Shown here: piece by piece, positions 13,201 through 24,873 of the stretch
Layout: every line of letters starts with the position of its first letter
Position numbering within the stretch: position 1 is the first letter of the stretch
DNA from: Gossypium raimondii
Lineage: Eukaryota > Streptophyta > Magnoliopsida > Malvales > Malvaceae
Reading direction: 5' to 3'
Assembly: GCF_025698545.1 (NCBI RefSeq)
Contig: NC_068566.1
Coordinates: forward strand, 1,843,362-1,907,361
DNA: 64,000 nucleotides
Translations under genes and position numbers: made by a program
Notes under the pieces: generated by a model
Told to the model about the DNA's origin: nothing
The model's input: only the letters and a program-made list of their open reading frames with translations
Database searches by the model: none

Positions 13201-15246
13201 TTATTTTAAATTTATCATTAACATTAATATTTTTAATAATGTATTATTATTTTGAATGTATCATATATTATTATTTTAGAATTATTATCAAAACTTTTAA
13301 ATTTATTGTGTATTATTATTTCAAATTTATTATATGTTGTTTATTGTAAATTACTCTATTCATTTTAAATCATGGATATTATTTGTATCAAAATACATAT
13401 TCATAAATTATTTGTTTTAATTCAATCGTTGTTTTAAATGTCATCTATATATATATTATTATTTTAAATTATACACATTATTTTTTAAATTTTACTTTGT
13501 TATTATTTTTCTATATAATATATCTTTTAATTCTTCTTTACACATCTTTTATTTAAATATTTTGTATATTATGTTTACGTATTATATGTGTTAAAATGTT
13601 TATATGTAATTTTAAATGATTTTTATTCGTTTCATGTGTTTATTTTACTTCAAATAGATTTGTATACTATTTGGTATTAGGTTTTGTTTCGTGTACTATT
13701 TTGAGTTTAAAAACTATTATGTGCATTTGAGTTTGTATATTCATATTTGTATGGTAGTCAACCCATGTATATTGTTCCATATTCATACATTTGTTTTCTA
13801 ATTTCGAACATTACATTGTAGTGAAAATTTCCGATTTATTTACCAAAAATTGATCATTTTATTTCATTTCATTTCAAATAAATCAAATTTACATCTTTGT
13901 TAAAATTGCATTGAACTTTCGCTTTAATTCAAATTCGTAAAAAGGAAAAAAGAAGTTTGCAATGTGTCGTCTTTGGAACGATGAGAAATCGGGCTCTAAC
14001 TTACGAGGTTTCAATTTTTTTATTGTCGAACTAAAACGGCTAAACATTTTAGTTTTCAAATACACAAAATTTCAATAAAGATTTTTAAGGGTTAGCTTAT
14101 GCTCGGAATTCAAACGTTGTATCCTAACTTACGGGATACGATATTTTGTTGCCTCGAGATAAGAAGGCCTCTTTTACATTCGTTCAAATCTATCCAAGCA
14201 TTGTTTTAAAATATGGCATTAATAAAAAAGGAAAATCGTCTTTAATCTTTTCAATTTTTGACATTCAACTCTAAGACATTAAATAATCAATTTGGTACCA
14301 ATTTTGGGCATTACGAGGATGCTAACCCTTCCTCGTGCGTAACTGACTCCCGAACCCGCTTTCTTACTAAAACTCGTAAACCAAAATTGTTTTCAAGGTG
14401 ATCCGGTCACACCTCAATAAAAGACCGGTGATGACTCCAATTTTGATTTTTAATAAGTCGACATTTTTTTTGTTTTCAAAAAGTGGTTCCGACACATGGA
14501 GTGTAGGGTTGGACGGAGATGGTGTGTAGAGGCTAGTTGGGTAGGACTTTGTTACTGAATACTGCATAACTGCTACTGATACTATGATGGGCAAAGGCCC
14601 TACTGCATATTTGATACTGTACTGTGATGAGCTAAGGCCCAAACTGCTACAGATACTGAAAAAGGGCTTAGTCCCAGCACTACTTTAACTGTGCACTGTG
14701 ATTTGTTATTGTTTGTTTTCTGTGGGATTACACACTGAGTTTTCGTAAAATCACCAATTTTGTATAAATATGATCAGGTAATCCCCAGATCTATACGGAT
14801 CGGTGCGGCGGAGGACTCAGCGGTGACCACGGTTTTGGACTTTCATGGTTTTTAACCCATATTTACGATAATTGGTTTTATTTTTATTCTATTTTTACTC
14901 GCTAGGTTTTTGGGTTGTAATTGGACTTTTGGACTTTAGTTTTGGGTTTTAATTATCTTAACCTTTTGGATTACAACCGCTATAGTAGTAGGAATCCTTG
15001 ATTTTTAAAATAAACAAATGTTTTTCCTAAACGCACGATTGTTTAATCTGTTTTAAAAGCTTCCGCAAACAAATAAATTTTTGAAACTATCAATTAAATG
15101 AGCAACACAAATTTGGAACTAATTAGATATTAAGATAAGGACTTCAAGGGAAATTGTTTTAACACGATGACATGGTTTTCAAACACCCTATCATGTGACA
15201 TCGCTAGATCCGGTCATAACGCCTGGGTTGGGTTTGAGGTGTAACA
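10270..15246 (+). mobile_element. 5'-truncated gypsy LTR (family-B-like end), split by LTR D copy 2
   Basis: It ends CGGTCATAACGCC...GAGGTGTAACA at 15246, a diverged version of the family-B terminus at 33537. The start lacks a TGTAACA end and is placed where similarity to the sister units stops. It replaces about 300 bp of the AGP upstream region present in units 2 and 3. It includes a CACACGGGCGTGTG-rich stretch (11460-11545). Bases 11915-14494 are a younger insertion. Open frames inside (10300-10527, 12270-12599) show no recognisable domain. Confidence 0.6.
11915..14494 (+). mobile_element. Solo LTR family D, copy 2, with perfect target duplication
   Basis: Starts TGTAATACCC and ends GGTTCCGACA. 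It is 2580 bp long and flanked by CATGG at 11910-11914 and again at 14495-14499. It is the inverted counterpart of 2688-5280. The block ACGAGG...CCTTCCTCGTGCGTAAC (about 14315-14342) is the conserved tail. The middle (12950-13700) is almost pure A/T. There is no internal region, so this is a solo LTR left by LTR-LTR recombination. Confidence 0.85.
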
Positions 15247-15622
15247 ACTTTGTACATCTCAAAATTCAAACTTAAAAATCAAACTCTTAAATAATAACCA
15301 CAAAAAGGTTTTGTTATAAGTATCAATATGATTACTAATATTTTTTTTAATTCACTATTTAAAAATAAAAATAAAAGTATAAACAAACATTAAGTTTTAA
15401 ATTAGATTTTGATTCCAAAGAAAAAAATCATAACAAATAAAAGTTAAACAAGCCTAATAAAAAATAGAACAAAATCTTAATATAGTATTATGAGATGTTA
15501 AAGGTTCAATTTTAGTTCATAAGAAAAGAACTTCTCTTACATACACAAATTATATATATATCAATCTTTTAATAAAAAAAGATAACAAGTAATAAGAAAA
15601 TATTAAAAAGAAAAAGTGAAAG
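15247..15622 (+). promoter_or_regulatory. AGP1 proximal promoter and 5' leader
   Basis: This block is conserved in front of all five AGP copies. A (TA)n TATA-type box lies at 15550-15561, about 60-70 bp before the ATG, and is preceded by CACTTCTCTTACATACACA-like sequence. The equivalent boxes are near 19807, 24110, 33932 and 37896. Only about 375 bp of the original upstream DNA is left in front of AGP1, because an LTR replaces the rest. Confidence 0.6.
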
Positions 15623-16159
15623 ATGGCATGCCAAGATCTTGTTGTTGTTGTTACACTTGTTTTCATGGTTGTTGTTGGGGCATTTGCTGTCGAATCATCA
15701 CCTTCACCAGTCCCTTCCAAGGTATCTTCACCTTCGAAGTCACCATCTCCTTCTTCTCCGGTTTCTTCCCCCAATTCCCCCTCCATTAAGTCATCGTCAC
15801 AATCCTCTAATGGCTTATCTTTTTCACCATCAAAATCCCACGAAGGAGCACCCAAGTCATCTCATCCTGGTGCACCAAAGAGCTCTTCAAGCTCCTTTTC
15901 CCCTAATCCTAGTCAAAGCGGCAACCCTAACGCCAACAAAGGATACTCTTCTGAGGTTGAGTCTCCTGAAGTGGTCTCATCCCCTCCTTCACCCACTGCC
16001 AATAATGAAGTTTCTTACTCCCCTACTCCTAGCCCTGAAAGCACGGGTGATGTTGTTGATAGTGAGACCCTTGCACCAGCACCCTCTAATGCCATTGAAA
16101 GAAAGGCCACCACTTGTATTGTCGGTGTTGTAACTATTGTCGGATTCTTCCTCTTTTAA
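15623..16159 (+). CDS. Classical arabinogalactan protein (AGP1 of tandem cluster)
   Basis: A 178-aa intronless reading frame. Residues 1 to about 25 form a signal peptide (hydrophobic VVVVTLVFMVVVGAFA, cleavage probably near AVES). Residues 26 to about 150 are rich in Ser, Pro, Lys and Asn with many SP, AP and TP dipeptides (SPSPVPS, SPSSPVSSP, SYSPTPSPES, LAPAPS), the kind of context in which Pro is hydroxylated and glycosylated with arabinogalactan. The C-terminus, APAPSNAIERK then CIVGVVTIVGFFLF, is a GPI-anchor signal with the cleavage site likely at the SNA stretch. The expected product is a GPI-anchored cell-surface proteoglycan of the plasma membrane and wall. The start is the first ATG after the conserved TATA box. 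A poly(A) signal AATAAA lies at 16275. The family assignment rests on composition and architecture. The specific biological role is unknown. Confidence 0.88.
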   Translation: MACQDLVVVVTLVFMVVVGAFAVESSPSPVPSKVSSPSKSPSPSSPVSSPNSPSIKSSSQSSNGLSFSPSKSHEGAPKSSHPGAPKSSSSSFSPNPSQSGNPNANKGYSSEVESPEVVSSPPSPTANNEVSYSPTPSPESTGDVVDSETLAPAPSNAIERKATTCIVGVVTIVGFFLF

Positions 16160-16690
16160 GCTTTGCATGCATAAGTTCATGGAAGCCCTTGAGATGTGCT
16201 TTCTAGTTACCTTTAATTTTTATTAAAAAAAGTCATATTTATATTCTAATTAAAATTTTACACTTGAGGCCTGAAATAAAATTTATAATATATATTTATT
16301 AATTAATGTACTAATAGTGAATCAAAACCCGTTAACATCTGGCATCAAATAAGTTCCAATCACTGATTAAGCTCGTTTAAGAATTTTCATACTTAAGGTC
16401 AAACTTGAGGTAGATAAAGCTTGTTCGTATTCAAGCTCAAGCTTAGCCTAATAATTAAGTTTAGGTTAATAATATATATTAAAGATGATAATATATTTTA
16501 ATAATATAAAAACATTTAGAATATATACTAAAAATGAAAGGCTCGATAAGGCTCACGAGCTATTCAAGCAAGTATTTGTAAGCTTGAATTTTACACGATC
16601 GATACCTAAAGCTCAACTCGATAATTATCGAATCAACTTCAAGTTTTTTTAGTCAAATTCATTGTAGTGAATGTTATGTTTGAATATGTT
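16160..16690. other. 3' UTR and flank of AGP1, unit spacer
   Basis: Contains the AATAAA at 16275-16280 and AT-rich sequence that is repeated after AGP2, AGP3 and (from 40417) AGP5. No gene is seen. It leads into LTR A copy 1. Confidence 0.65.
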
Positions 16691-18792
16691 TGTAACACCC
16701 TAGGCAGATCTCACATCGACAAAGCACATGAGAGACCTTGGCTATATAAAGGGGTAACAACGCTTATGTGGTAAGAGGTCTGTTGGGGGTGAATAAGTAC
16801 TCCCGAGAACAAAGCCATGTGCCATGCTATAAATGAATATGTGTAATCTGTTAATGTACACTATTGTATTACTTTCTCATGTTCTGAATACGTGATTGCA
16901 TGCTTACTGTTCTGAATTTTTGAACGTTTGACAAACATACCTGTGTTACTGATTTATTGATGGCATGTTTTTACATGCCATTGCACTGTATTGTAGTTGT
17001 TTCTGTCAAGCATGATCACGCTACATACATGACATATTATATTGCATTGCATGGTGATAGGGATTGATTGGTGATGGAGGAGTTCTGTGGAGTATTGGCG
17101 GTATATCTACAATATTGTTGTTAGTATACTACACACTGGAGTATTGTAGGAGTTATTGGATATTGGTGGATTGACCATATCCTTCGTAGCATCGTCTGCA
17201 TCTTATCGGTAGCTTGTCTACATTATTAGCAGTTTACTGTAATTTACTGGCAGCTTATTTTAATTTTTGGTGGGTCATCCACGTTTCTGCTATCTTTTTA
17301 GCAAACTGTTATTGTTGGTTTATCCACACTAAGCTACGACTCCTAAATATTTTGGTGATTTTGTAAACGGGTTTTGAGGAAGTCGTGGTTTGTAATGGAT
17401 GGATGGGTAGGACCTTTTGCACTATCATTCTCAAGCATGCATATGCATAACCATTGGAAGCGCCATGAAAGTGTGAATTCAGTGTACTACTATAATTACC
17501 GATAATCTATTAGCTTTTGTGCTCAATTGTTAAACGAGTTTCTTGCATGATTTGTAAGTTCTACATACTCTGTTCACCATTGATTAGTACTCACATTGGG
17601 TTTTTTAAGCTCATCCTATTAGATTAACATTTATCAGGTAGTCTGTAGGGTTTAGGCTTGGATTTGGCAATTTGGAGGTCTCGTCTCGATTTTATTAAAT
17701 AAAATATTTAATTTTATATTTTTATTATTTTGTTTGTAATAATTTATTTACGAATTGTGGCATTGGATTGGTTTTTGGGGTATATTTAGTTATTGCATGC
17801 ATGAACGTAAAGAATTGGATAAGTTAAATAATTGACTCAATTAATAATTGGTCATGAAAGTTAGTAATTATGGTTTTAGAAACTAATTGTGAATAATGAT
17901 TTTTCACCTGCAAAACTGGATTTTTTCTGGAAACTCGGAATAACAATTAATTATCAAATATGTAATATGTTTTTAAATTTAATGAAAATCTTTTTAATTT
18001 GAATTTTAATGGAAGATGGAAATATTAATTTTATTTAAAAAAATAAAGAGATGCCCAATAGGGTTTCTTGAAAAATAAGCGAATGTTTTGAAAACAAGTT
18101 TATAAGAGTCTGCTTGTTTCTTTTGGGCCATTTCGATGGTCGATATGACATTCAAAATCTAGTATTAACTTTTGGGCTAGGGTGGGGAGGTTATATTAGA
18201 AAATAAATGGAATGGTAAGTTGAATTAGATGGTGGATTGAATATGAAATAGATTTGGCTATAAACATGTTATGTTATTGATTGGATATGGTTTTGGTATA
18301 CTAATACCTTGTTCTATATTATGTATACATGTTTTGGCATAAATGACTGCGAATCATAAAAGTGTAAATTGGCGGGTTCGTTTGGAAACTTGAAATAGCT
18401 ATAAAATGACTCAAATTTTACCAAAAACAGAGCTCGTGTCCCAACGACTAATCATCCTCAACGCAACTTAAGCTGACATGAGTCATATCGCAATGTCAAG
18501 TGGACTGAAGTCACGACATGACAAACTATTTGGTGATGTCACCACATCGGCCATGATATTTTGAAACGTTACATTTTGGTTTGGTCTTCTTTTATGTTTG
18601 GGTCAACAAAAAATCTTTCGTAAACCCGATTAAGAAACAGATTTGATTATGTATCATATAACAAATGTGTTTAATTTATAATTGTATATTTGAATGATTA
18701 TATTTATGTATAATTGACTATAGTTTCTCCGACAATAAATGTGGCATCCTATAGCTCAGACCCAGTGATCGGCTCAAGCGAGGGGTGTTACA
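16691..18792 (+). mobile_element. LTR family A, copy 1
   Basis: 2102 bp, TGTAACACCCTAGG to GAGGGGTGTTACA, with no internal coding region. Near the start are ATCTCACATCG (16708-16718) and TATATAAA (16743-16750), 24 bases apart. The flanking 5-mers ATGTT and CAATT do not match, and the flanks are the same in all copies. The element was therefore already in the ancestral unit and was copied with it. Confidence 0.78.
16708..16750 (+). promoter_or_regulatory. USE-like box plus TATA box in LTR A (best copy)
   Basis: ATCTCACATCG differs at one position from the plant snRNA upstream sequence element RTCCCACATCG. TATATAAA follows after 24 bases, a spacing known for Pol III-type plant snRNA promoters. 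The same geometry is kept at 20960-21002 and 28047-28089. It may instead be an ordinary LTR promoter that resembles a USE by chance. Confidence 0.35.
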
Positions 18793-19877
18793 CAATTGGT
18801 ATTTTAGCAAAAGAAAAGGGGAGGATGAGTAGATTTTAACAAAGAGCTTCAAAGGCTTTAGAATGAAATAAGGAATAAATTTTAAAATAGGAAAATAGGT
18901 CTAACCAAGTTGGCTACTTGAATATTTAAGCTAAAGCCCATTTTCCCACCAAATACTAGGCGTTCTTGTAGGCTTCGAGATATTTAAGAAAAAAACCTTA
19001 AACTGGTCTACAAGTGATCTATTCACCCATGATCAACCATACAAGCAAGCAACTTATAGATAAGTTCAACCATATAAATCACTCTAATCATGGAAACTCA
19101 ACATTTGAAAGATCATGCAACAAGCATTGAGACTTCGGCTTTTCTTTCATGATAATATGAACTCAAAGCACGTGTTTCTTTCCATTTAATGGAACCATTG
19201 AAGCATATAGAATATGATAGATAATTAGATATTAGATAAGACATGGAAGATACAAAATATAACAAGTCAACCGAATTACTGAATTTACTGATAATTTAAA
19301 ATTTTAGTTGTATTTATTTATATTTTGAATTTAAATTTAAATCTAAATTTAAATTATATTATAATAGAAATAGTTTTAATATATTTTATGAAATTATCAA
19401 ATGATAATTTCATATGTGATAATAAAACTAGCATACTTATATATAGTCACCTATTAAAATAAAAGAACAAGATAAACCTTGAGAATTTCTATCTCATCAA
19501 TATTACTTTGTATGCGTCTCAAAATTCAAACTTAAAATCAAACTCATAAACAATAACCACGGAAAGGTTTTGTTATAACTATCAATATTATTACTAACAA
19601 TTTTTAATTCACTATTTTAAAATAAAATTCAAGTATAAACAAACATTAACAATTCAATTAGATTTTGATCCCAAAGAAAAAAATCATAACAAATAGAAGT
19701 TAAACAAGCCTAATAAAAAATAGAACAAAATCTTAATATAGTATTATGAGATGTTAAAGGTTCAATTTTAGTTCATAAGAAAATCACTTCTCTTACATAC
19801 ACATATTATATATATATCAAAATTTTAATAAAAAAGATAACAAGTAAGAAGAAAATATTAAAAAGAAAAAGTGAAAG
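18793..19877 (+). other. AGP2 upstream region, full-length version
   Basis: About 1.08 kb of AT-rich non-coding DNA between LTR A and AGP2. It shows the uninterrupted state of sites that carry LTR insertions in other units: CAAATCACT/CTAATC near 19080 (LTR F in unit 1) and TATATAGTC/ACCTATT near 19447 (LTR B in unit 4). The TATA-type box is at about 19805-19818. Confidence 0.65.
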
Positions 19878-20414
19878 ATGGCATGCCAAGATCTTGTTGT
19901 TGTTGTTGCACTTGTTTTCATGGTTGTTGTTGGGGCATTTGCTGTCGAATCGTCACCTTCACCAGTCCCTTCCAAGGCATCTTCACCTTCGAAGTCACCA
20001 TCTCCTTCTTCTCTGGCTTCTTCCCCCAAGTCCCCCTCCATTAAGTCACCGTCACAAGACTCCAATGGCTCATCTTTTTCACCATCAAAATCCCACGAAG
20101 GAGCACCCAAGTCATCTCATCCTGGTGCCCCAAAGAGCTCTTCAAGCTCCTCTTCCCCTAATCCTAGTCAAAGCGACAACCCTAACGCCAACAAAGGATA
20201 CTCTTCTGAGGTTGAGTCTCCTGAGGAGGTCTCATCCCCTCCTTCACCAACTGCCAATGATGAAGTTTCTCACTCCCCTACTCCTAGCCCTGAAAGCACG
20301 GGTGATGTTGTCGATAGTGAGACCCTTGCACCAGCACCCTCTAATGCCATTGAAATAAAGGCCACCACTTGTATTGTCAGTGTTGTAACTCTTGTCGGAT
20401 TCTTCCTCTTTTAA
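19878..20414 (+). CDS. Classical arabinogalactan protein (AGP2 of tandem cluster)
   Basis: A 178-aa paralogue of AGP1 with the same layout: signal peptide (MACQDL, then hydrophobic to about residue 24), a Ser/Pro/Lys-rich mature region with SP and AP dipeptides, and the C-terminal GPI signal (LAPAPSNAIEIK, then CIVSVVTLVGFFLF). Against AGP1 it has only scattered substitutions and no indel, for example an SPSQDSNGSS stretch where AGP1 has SSSQSSNGLS. Promoter and 3' flank are also copied, so it is probably expressed like its neighbours. It is intact over its full length. Its other open frames (a Leu/His-rich +1 frame and an acidic antisense frame) follow from the TCN/CCN-rich codons. Confidence 0.88.
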   Translation: MACQDLVVVVALVFMVVVGAFAVESSPSPVPSKASSPSKSPSPSSLASSPKSPSIKSPSQDSNGSSFSPSKSHEGAPKSSHPGAPKSSSSSSSPNPSQSDNPNANKGYSSEVESPEEVSSPPSPTANDEVSHSPTPSPESTGDVVDSETLAPAPSNAIEIKATTCIVSVVTLVGFFLF

Positions 20415-20942
20415 GCTTCACATGCATAAGTTCATGGAAGGCCTTGAGATGTGCTTTCTAGTTACCTTTAATTTTTATTAAAAAAAAGTCGTATTTATAT
20501 GCTAATTAAAATTGTACTTTTGAGGCCTGAAATAAAATTTATAATATATATTTTTGAATTAATGTACTAATAGTGAATCAAAACCTGTTAATATCGGCAT
20601 TAAATAAGTTCGAAGCACTGATTAAGCTTGTTTAAGAATTTTCATGCTTAAGGTCTAACTTGAGGTAGTTAAAGCTTGTCCGTATTCAAGCTCAAGCTTA
20701 GCCTAATAATTAAGTTTAGGTTAATAATATATATTAAAGATGATAACATATTTTAATAATATAAAACATTTAAAATATATATTAAAAATGAAAGGCTCGA
20801 TAAGGCTCACGAGCTATTCAAGCAAGTATTTCTAAGCTTGAATTTTACTCGATCGATAGTTAAAGTTCGGCTTGATAATTACCAAATCAAGTTCAAGTTT
20901 TTAGTCAAATTCATTGTAGTGAATGCTCTGTTTGAATATGTT
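20415..20942. other. 3' UTR and flank of AGP2, unit spacer
   Basis: Repeats the AGP1 3' flank, including GAAATAAAATTT as a possible poly(A) signal. No gene is seen. The small open frame at 20838-21026 runs across the spacer/LTR junction and is not credible. Confidence 0.65.
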
Positions 20943-23101
20943 TGTAACACCCTAGGCAGATCTCACATTGACAAATTACGGGAGAGACCTTGGCTATATA
21001 AAGGGGTAACAACACTTCTGTGGTAAGAGGTCTGTTCCCGAGAACAAAGCCATGAGGGCCATGTGCCATGCCTATTCTATACTAGAGGAATGCATGTATG
21101 TGTTTACTTAAGTTGATTGAATGTGTCTATTGCCTTGTTTGTTATAAACGAATATGTGTAATCTGCAAATGTACGCTATTGTATTACTTTCTCATGTTCT
21201 GAATGCGTTACTGTAAGCTTATTGTTCTTGCTTTTTGAACGTTTGACAAACATACCTATGTTACTTATTTATTGATCGCATGTTTTTACATGCCATTGCA
21301 CTATATTGTAGTTGTTTCTGTCAAGCATGATCATGCTACATACATGATATATTATAGTGCATTGCATGGTGATTGGGATTGATTGGTGATGGAGGAGTTT
21401 CGTAGAGTATTGGCGGCATATCTGTAATATTGTTGTTAGTATACTGCACTCGGAGTACTGTAGGAGTTATTGGATATTGGTGGCTTGACCACATCATTGG
21501 CATTATCGTTTGCATCTTATTGGTAGCTTGTCTACATTATTAGCGGTTTACTGCATTTTACTGGCAGCTTATCTGCATTTTTGGTGGGTCATCCACGTTA
21601 CTGCTATCTTTTTAGCAAACTGTTATTGTTGGTTTATCCACACTAAGCTACGACTCCTAATTATTTTGGTGAGTTGGTAAATGGGTTCTGGGGAACTCGT
21701 GGTGTGTAATGGATGGATGGGTAGGACCTTTTGCATTGTCATTCACAAGAATGCATATGCATAACTATTGGAAACACAATGAAAGTGTGAATTTTATGTA
21801 CTACTATAATTACCGATAATCTATTAGCTTTTGTGCTCAATTCTTAAACGAGTTTCTTGCATGATTTGTAAGTTCTACATTCTGTGTTCGCCTTTGATTA
21901 ACACTCACACTGGGTTTTTTAAGCTCATCTTATTAGTTTAACATTTCTCAGGTAGTTTGTAAGGTTAGGGCTTGCATTTGGCAATTTGGAGGTCTAGTCT
22001 CGATTTTATTAAATAAAATATTTAATTTTCTATTTTTATTACTTTGTCTATAAAAATTTATTTACGAAATGTGGCATTGGATTGGTTTTTGGGTATATTT
22101 ATTTATTACATGCATGAACGTAAAGAATTGGATAAGTTAAATAATTGACTCAGTTAATAATTGGTCACTAAAGTTAGTAATTATGGTTTTTGAAACTAAT
22201 TGTGAATAATGATTTTTCACCTGCAAAACTGGATTTTTTCTGGAAAATCGGAATAACAATTAATGATCAAATATGTAATATGTTTTTAAATTTAATAAAA
22301 ATCTTTTTAATTTGAATTTTAATTGAACTTGCCAAAATTAATTTTATTTAAAAAAATAAAGACCCAGTAAGGTTTCGTGAAAAATAAATGAATGTTTTGA
22401 AAACAAGTTGATGAAAGTTTGCTTGTTTCTTTTGGGCCATTTCGATGGTCGATATGACCTTCAAAATCTAGTCTTAACTTATGGGCTAGGGTGGGGAGGT
22501 TATATTAGAAAATAAATGGAATGGTAAGATGAGCTAGATGGTGGATTGAATATGATATAGATTTGGCTATATACATGTAATGTTATTGATTGGATATGTT
22601 TTTGGTATACTAATACCTTGTTCTATATTATGTATACATGTTTTGGCATAGGTGACTGTGAATCATAAAAGTGTAAATTGGCTGGTTCGTTTGGAAACTT
22701 GAAATAGCTATAAAATGACTCAAATTTTATAAAAAACAGAGCCCACGTCCCAACGACTAATCATCCTCATCGCAACTTCAGCAGACATGTCTACGATAGC
22801 GACATTGAGCAGACCTAGGTCACAATGTGACAAACTGTTTGGCGATGTCACCACGTCGGCCATGAGATTTTGAAGCTTTAAGTTTTGGTCTGGTCTTCTT
22901 TTATGTTCGGGTCACCAAAAAACCTTTCCTAAACCCGATTAAGACTCAGATTTGATTATGTATCATAATGCAAATATGTTTAATTTATAATTGTATATTT
23001 GAATGATTATGTTTCTGTATAATTGACTATAGTTTCTCCAGCAACGAATGTGGCATCCTATAGCTCAGACCTAGCGATCGGGTCAAGCGAAGGGTGTTAC
23101 A
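20943..23101 (+). mobile_element. LTR family A, copy 2
   Basis: 2159 bp from TGTAACACCCTAGG to GAAGGGTGTTACA. The USE-like box ATCTCACATTG (20960-20970) and TATATAAA (20995-21002) are again 24 bases apart. It is non-coding and collinear with copy 1. Confidence 0.78.
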
Positions 23102-24181
23102 CAATGGGTATTTTAGCAAAAGCAAAGGGGATGATGAGTAGATTTTAACAAAGAGCTTCAAGGGCTTTAGAATGAAAGAAGGAATAAATTTTAAAATAGG
23201 AAAATAGGACTAACCAAGTTGGCAACTTGAATATTGAAGCTAAATCCCATTTTCCCACCAAATACTAGACGCTCTTTTAGGCTTAGAGATATTTAAGAAA
23301 AAACCTTAAACAGGTCTACAAGTGATCTATTCGCCCATAATCAACCATACAAGCAAGCAAGTTATAGATAAGTTCAACCATACAAATCACTCTAATCATG
23401 GAAACTCAACATTTGAGAGATCATGAAATAAGCATTGAGACTTCGACTTTTCTTTCGTGATAATATGAACTCAAAGCTCGTGTTTCTTTCCATTTAATGG
23501 AACCATTAAAGCATATAGAATATGATAGATAATTAGATATTAGATAAGACATGGAAGATACAAAATATAACAAGTCAACCGAATTACTGAATTTACTTAT
23601 AATTTAAAATTTTAGTTGTATATATTTATATTTTGAATTTAAATTTAAATTTAAAATATATTATAATATAAATAGTTTTAAATATATTTTATGAAATTAT
23701 CAAATGATAATTTCATATGTGATAATAAAACTTGTATACTTATATATAGTCACCTATTAAAATAAAAAACAAGATAAACCTTGAGAATTTCTATCTCATC
23801 AATATTACTTTGTACGTCTCAAAAATTCAAACTTAAAAATCAACCTCATAAAAAATAACCACGGAAAGGTTTTGTTATAACTATCAATATGATTACTAAC
23901 AATTTTTAATTCACAATTTTAAAATAAAAATTCTAGTATAAACAAACATTAACTATTCAATTAGATTTTGATTCCAAAGAAAAAAATCATAACAAATAGA
24001 AGTTAAACAAGCCTAATAAAAAATAGAACAAAATCTTAATATAGTATTATGAGATGTTAAAGGTTCAATTTTAGTTCATAAGAAAAGCACTTCTCTTACA
24101 TACACAAATTATATATATATCAATCTTTTAATAAAAAAAGATAACAACTAATAAGAAAATATTAAAAAGAAAAAGAGAAAG
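23102..24181 (+). other. AGP3 upstream region
   Basis: Collinear with 18793-19877, with small indels only. The TATA-type (TA)n box is at about 24109-24121. No gene is seen. Confidence 0.65.
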
Positions 24182-24715
24182 ATGACATGCCAAGATCTTA
24201 TTGTTGTTGTTGCATTTATTTTCATGGTTGTTGGGGCATTTGCTGTCGAATCGTCACCTTCACCAGTCCCTTCCAATGCATCTTCACCTTCGAAGTCACC
24301 CTCTCCTTCTTCTCCGGTTTCTTCCCCCAAGTCCCCCTCCATTAAGTCACCGTCACAATACTCCAATGGCTCATTTTTTTCACCATCAAAATCCCACGAA
24401 GAAGCACCCAAGTCATCTCATCCCGATGCCCTAAAGAGCTCTTCAAGCTCCTCTTCCCCTAATCCTAGTCAAAGCGACAACCCTAACGCCAACAAAGGAT
24501 ACTCTTCTGAGGTTGAGTCTCCTGAGGAGGTCTCATCCCCTCCTTCACCAACTGCCAATGATGAAGTTTCCCACTCCCCTACCCCTAGCCCTGAAAGCAC
24601 GGGTGATGTTTTCGATAGTGAGACCCTTGCACCAGCACCCTCAAATGCCATTGAAATAAAGGCCACCATTTGCATTGTCGGTGTTGTAACTATTGTCGGA
24701 TTCTTCCTCTTTTAA
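24182..24715 (+). CDS. Classical arabinogalactan protein (AGP3 of tandem cluster)
   Basis: A 177-aa intact paralogue, starting MTCQDL. The signal peptide is one residue shorter than in AGP1 and AGP2 because of an in-frame codon loss in the hydrophobic run. The mature region has the same Ser/Pro/Lys-rich order (SPSPVPS, SPSSPVSSPKSPS, SHSPTPSPES, LAPAPS), and the C-terminal GPI signal CIVGVVTIVGFFLF is kept. The spacing to AGP2 (4304 bp) and the copied flanks show recent segmental duplication. Its 3' flank is interrupted by an LTR of family B 158 bp after the stop codon, beyond the likely poly(A) signal. Confidence 0.88.
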   Translation: MTCQDLIVVVAFIFMVVGAFAVESSPSPVPSNASSPSKSPSPSSPVSSPKSPSIKSPSQYSNGSFFSPSKSHEEAPKSSHPDALKSSSSSSSPNPSQSDNPNANKGYSSEVESPEEVSSPPSPTANDEVSHSPTPSPESTGDVFDSETLAPAPSNAIEIKATICIVGVVTIVGFFLF

Positions 24716-24873
24716 GCTTCACATGCATAAGTTCATGGAAGGCCTTGAGATGTGCTTTCTAGTTACCTTTAATTTTTATTAAAAAAAGTCATATTTATAT
24801 GCTAATTAAAAGTGTACTCTTGAGGCCTGAAATAAAATTTATAATATATATTTTTTAATTAATGTACTAATAG

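Noticed and set aside
15550..15855. Acidic 101-aa antisense frame over AGP1 (also over AGP2, AGP3, AGP5) and Leu/His-rich +1 frames such as 15639-16133
   Set aside because: They mirror the TCN/CCN/TCA-rich codons of the AGP sense frame. They recur only because the gene is duplicated, and they have no signal or domain of their own.
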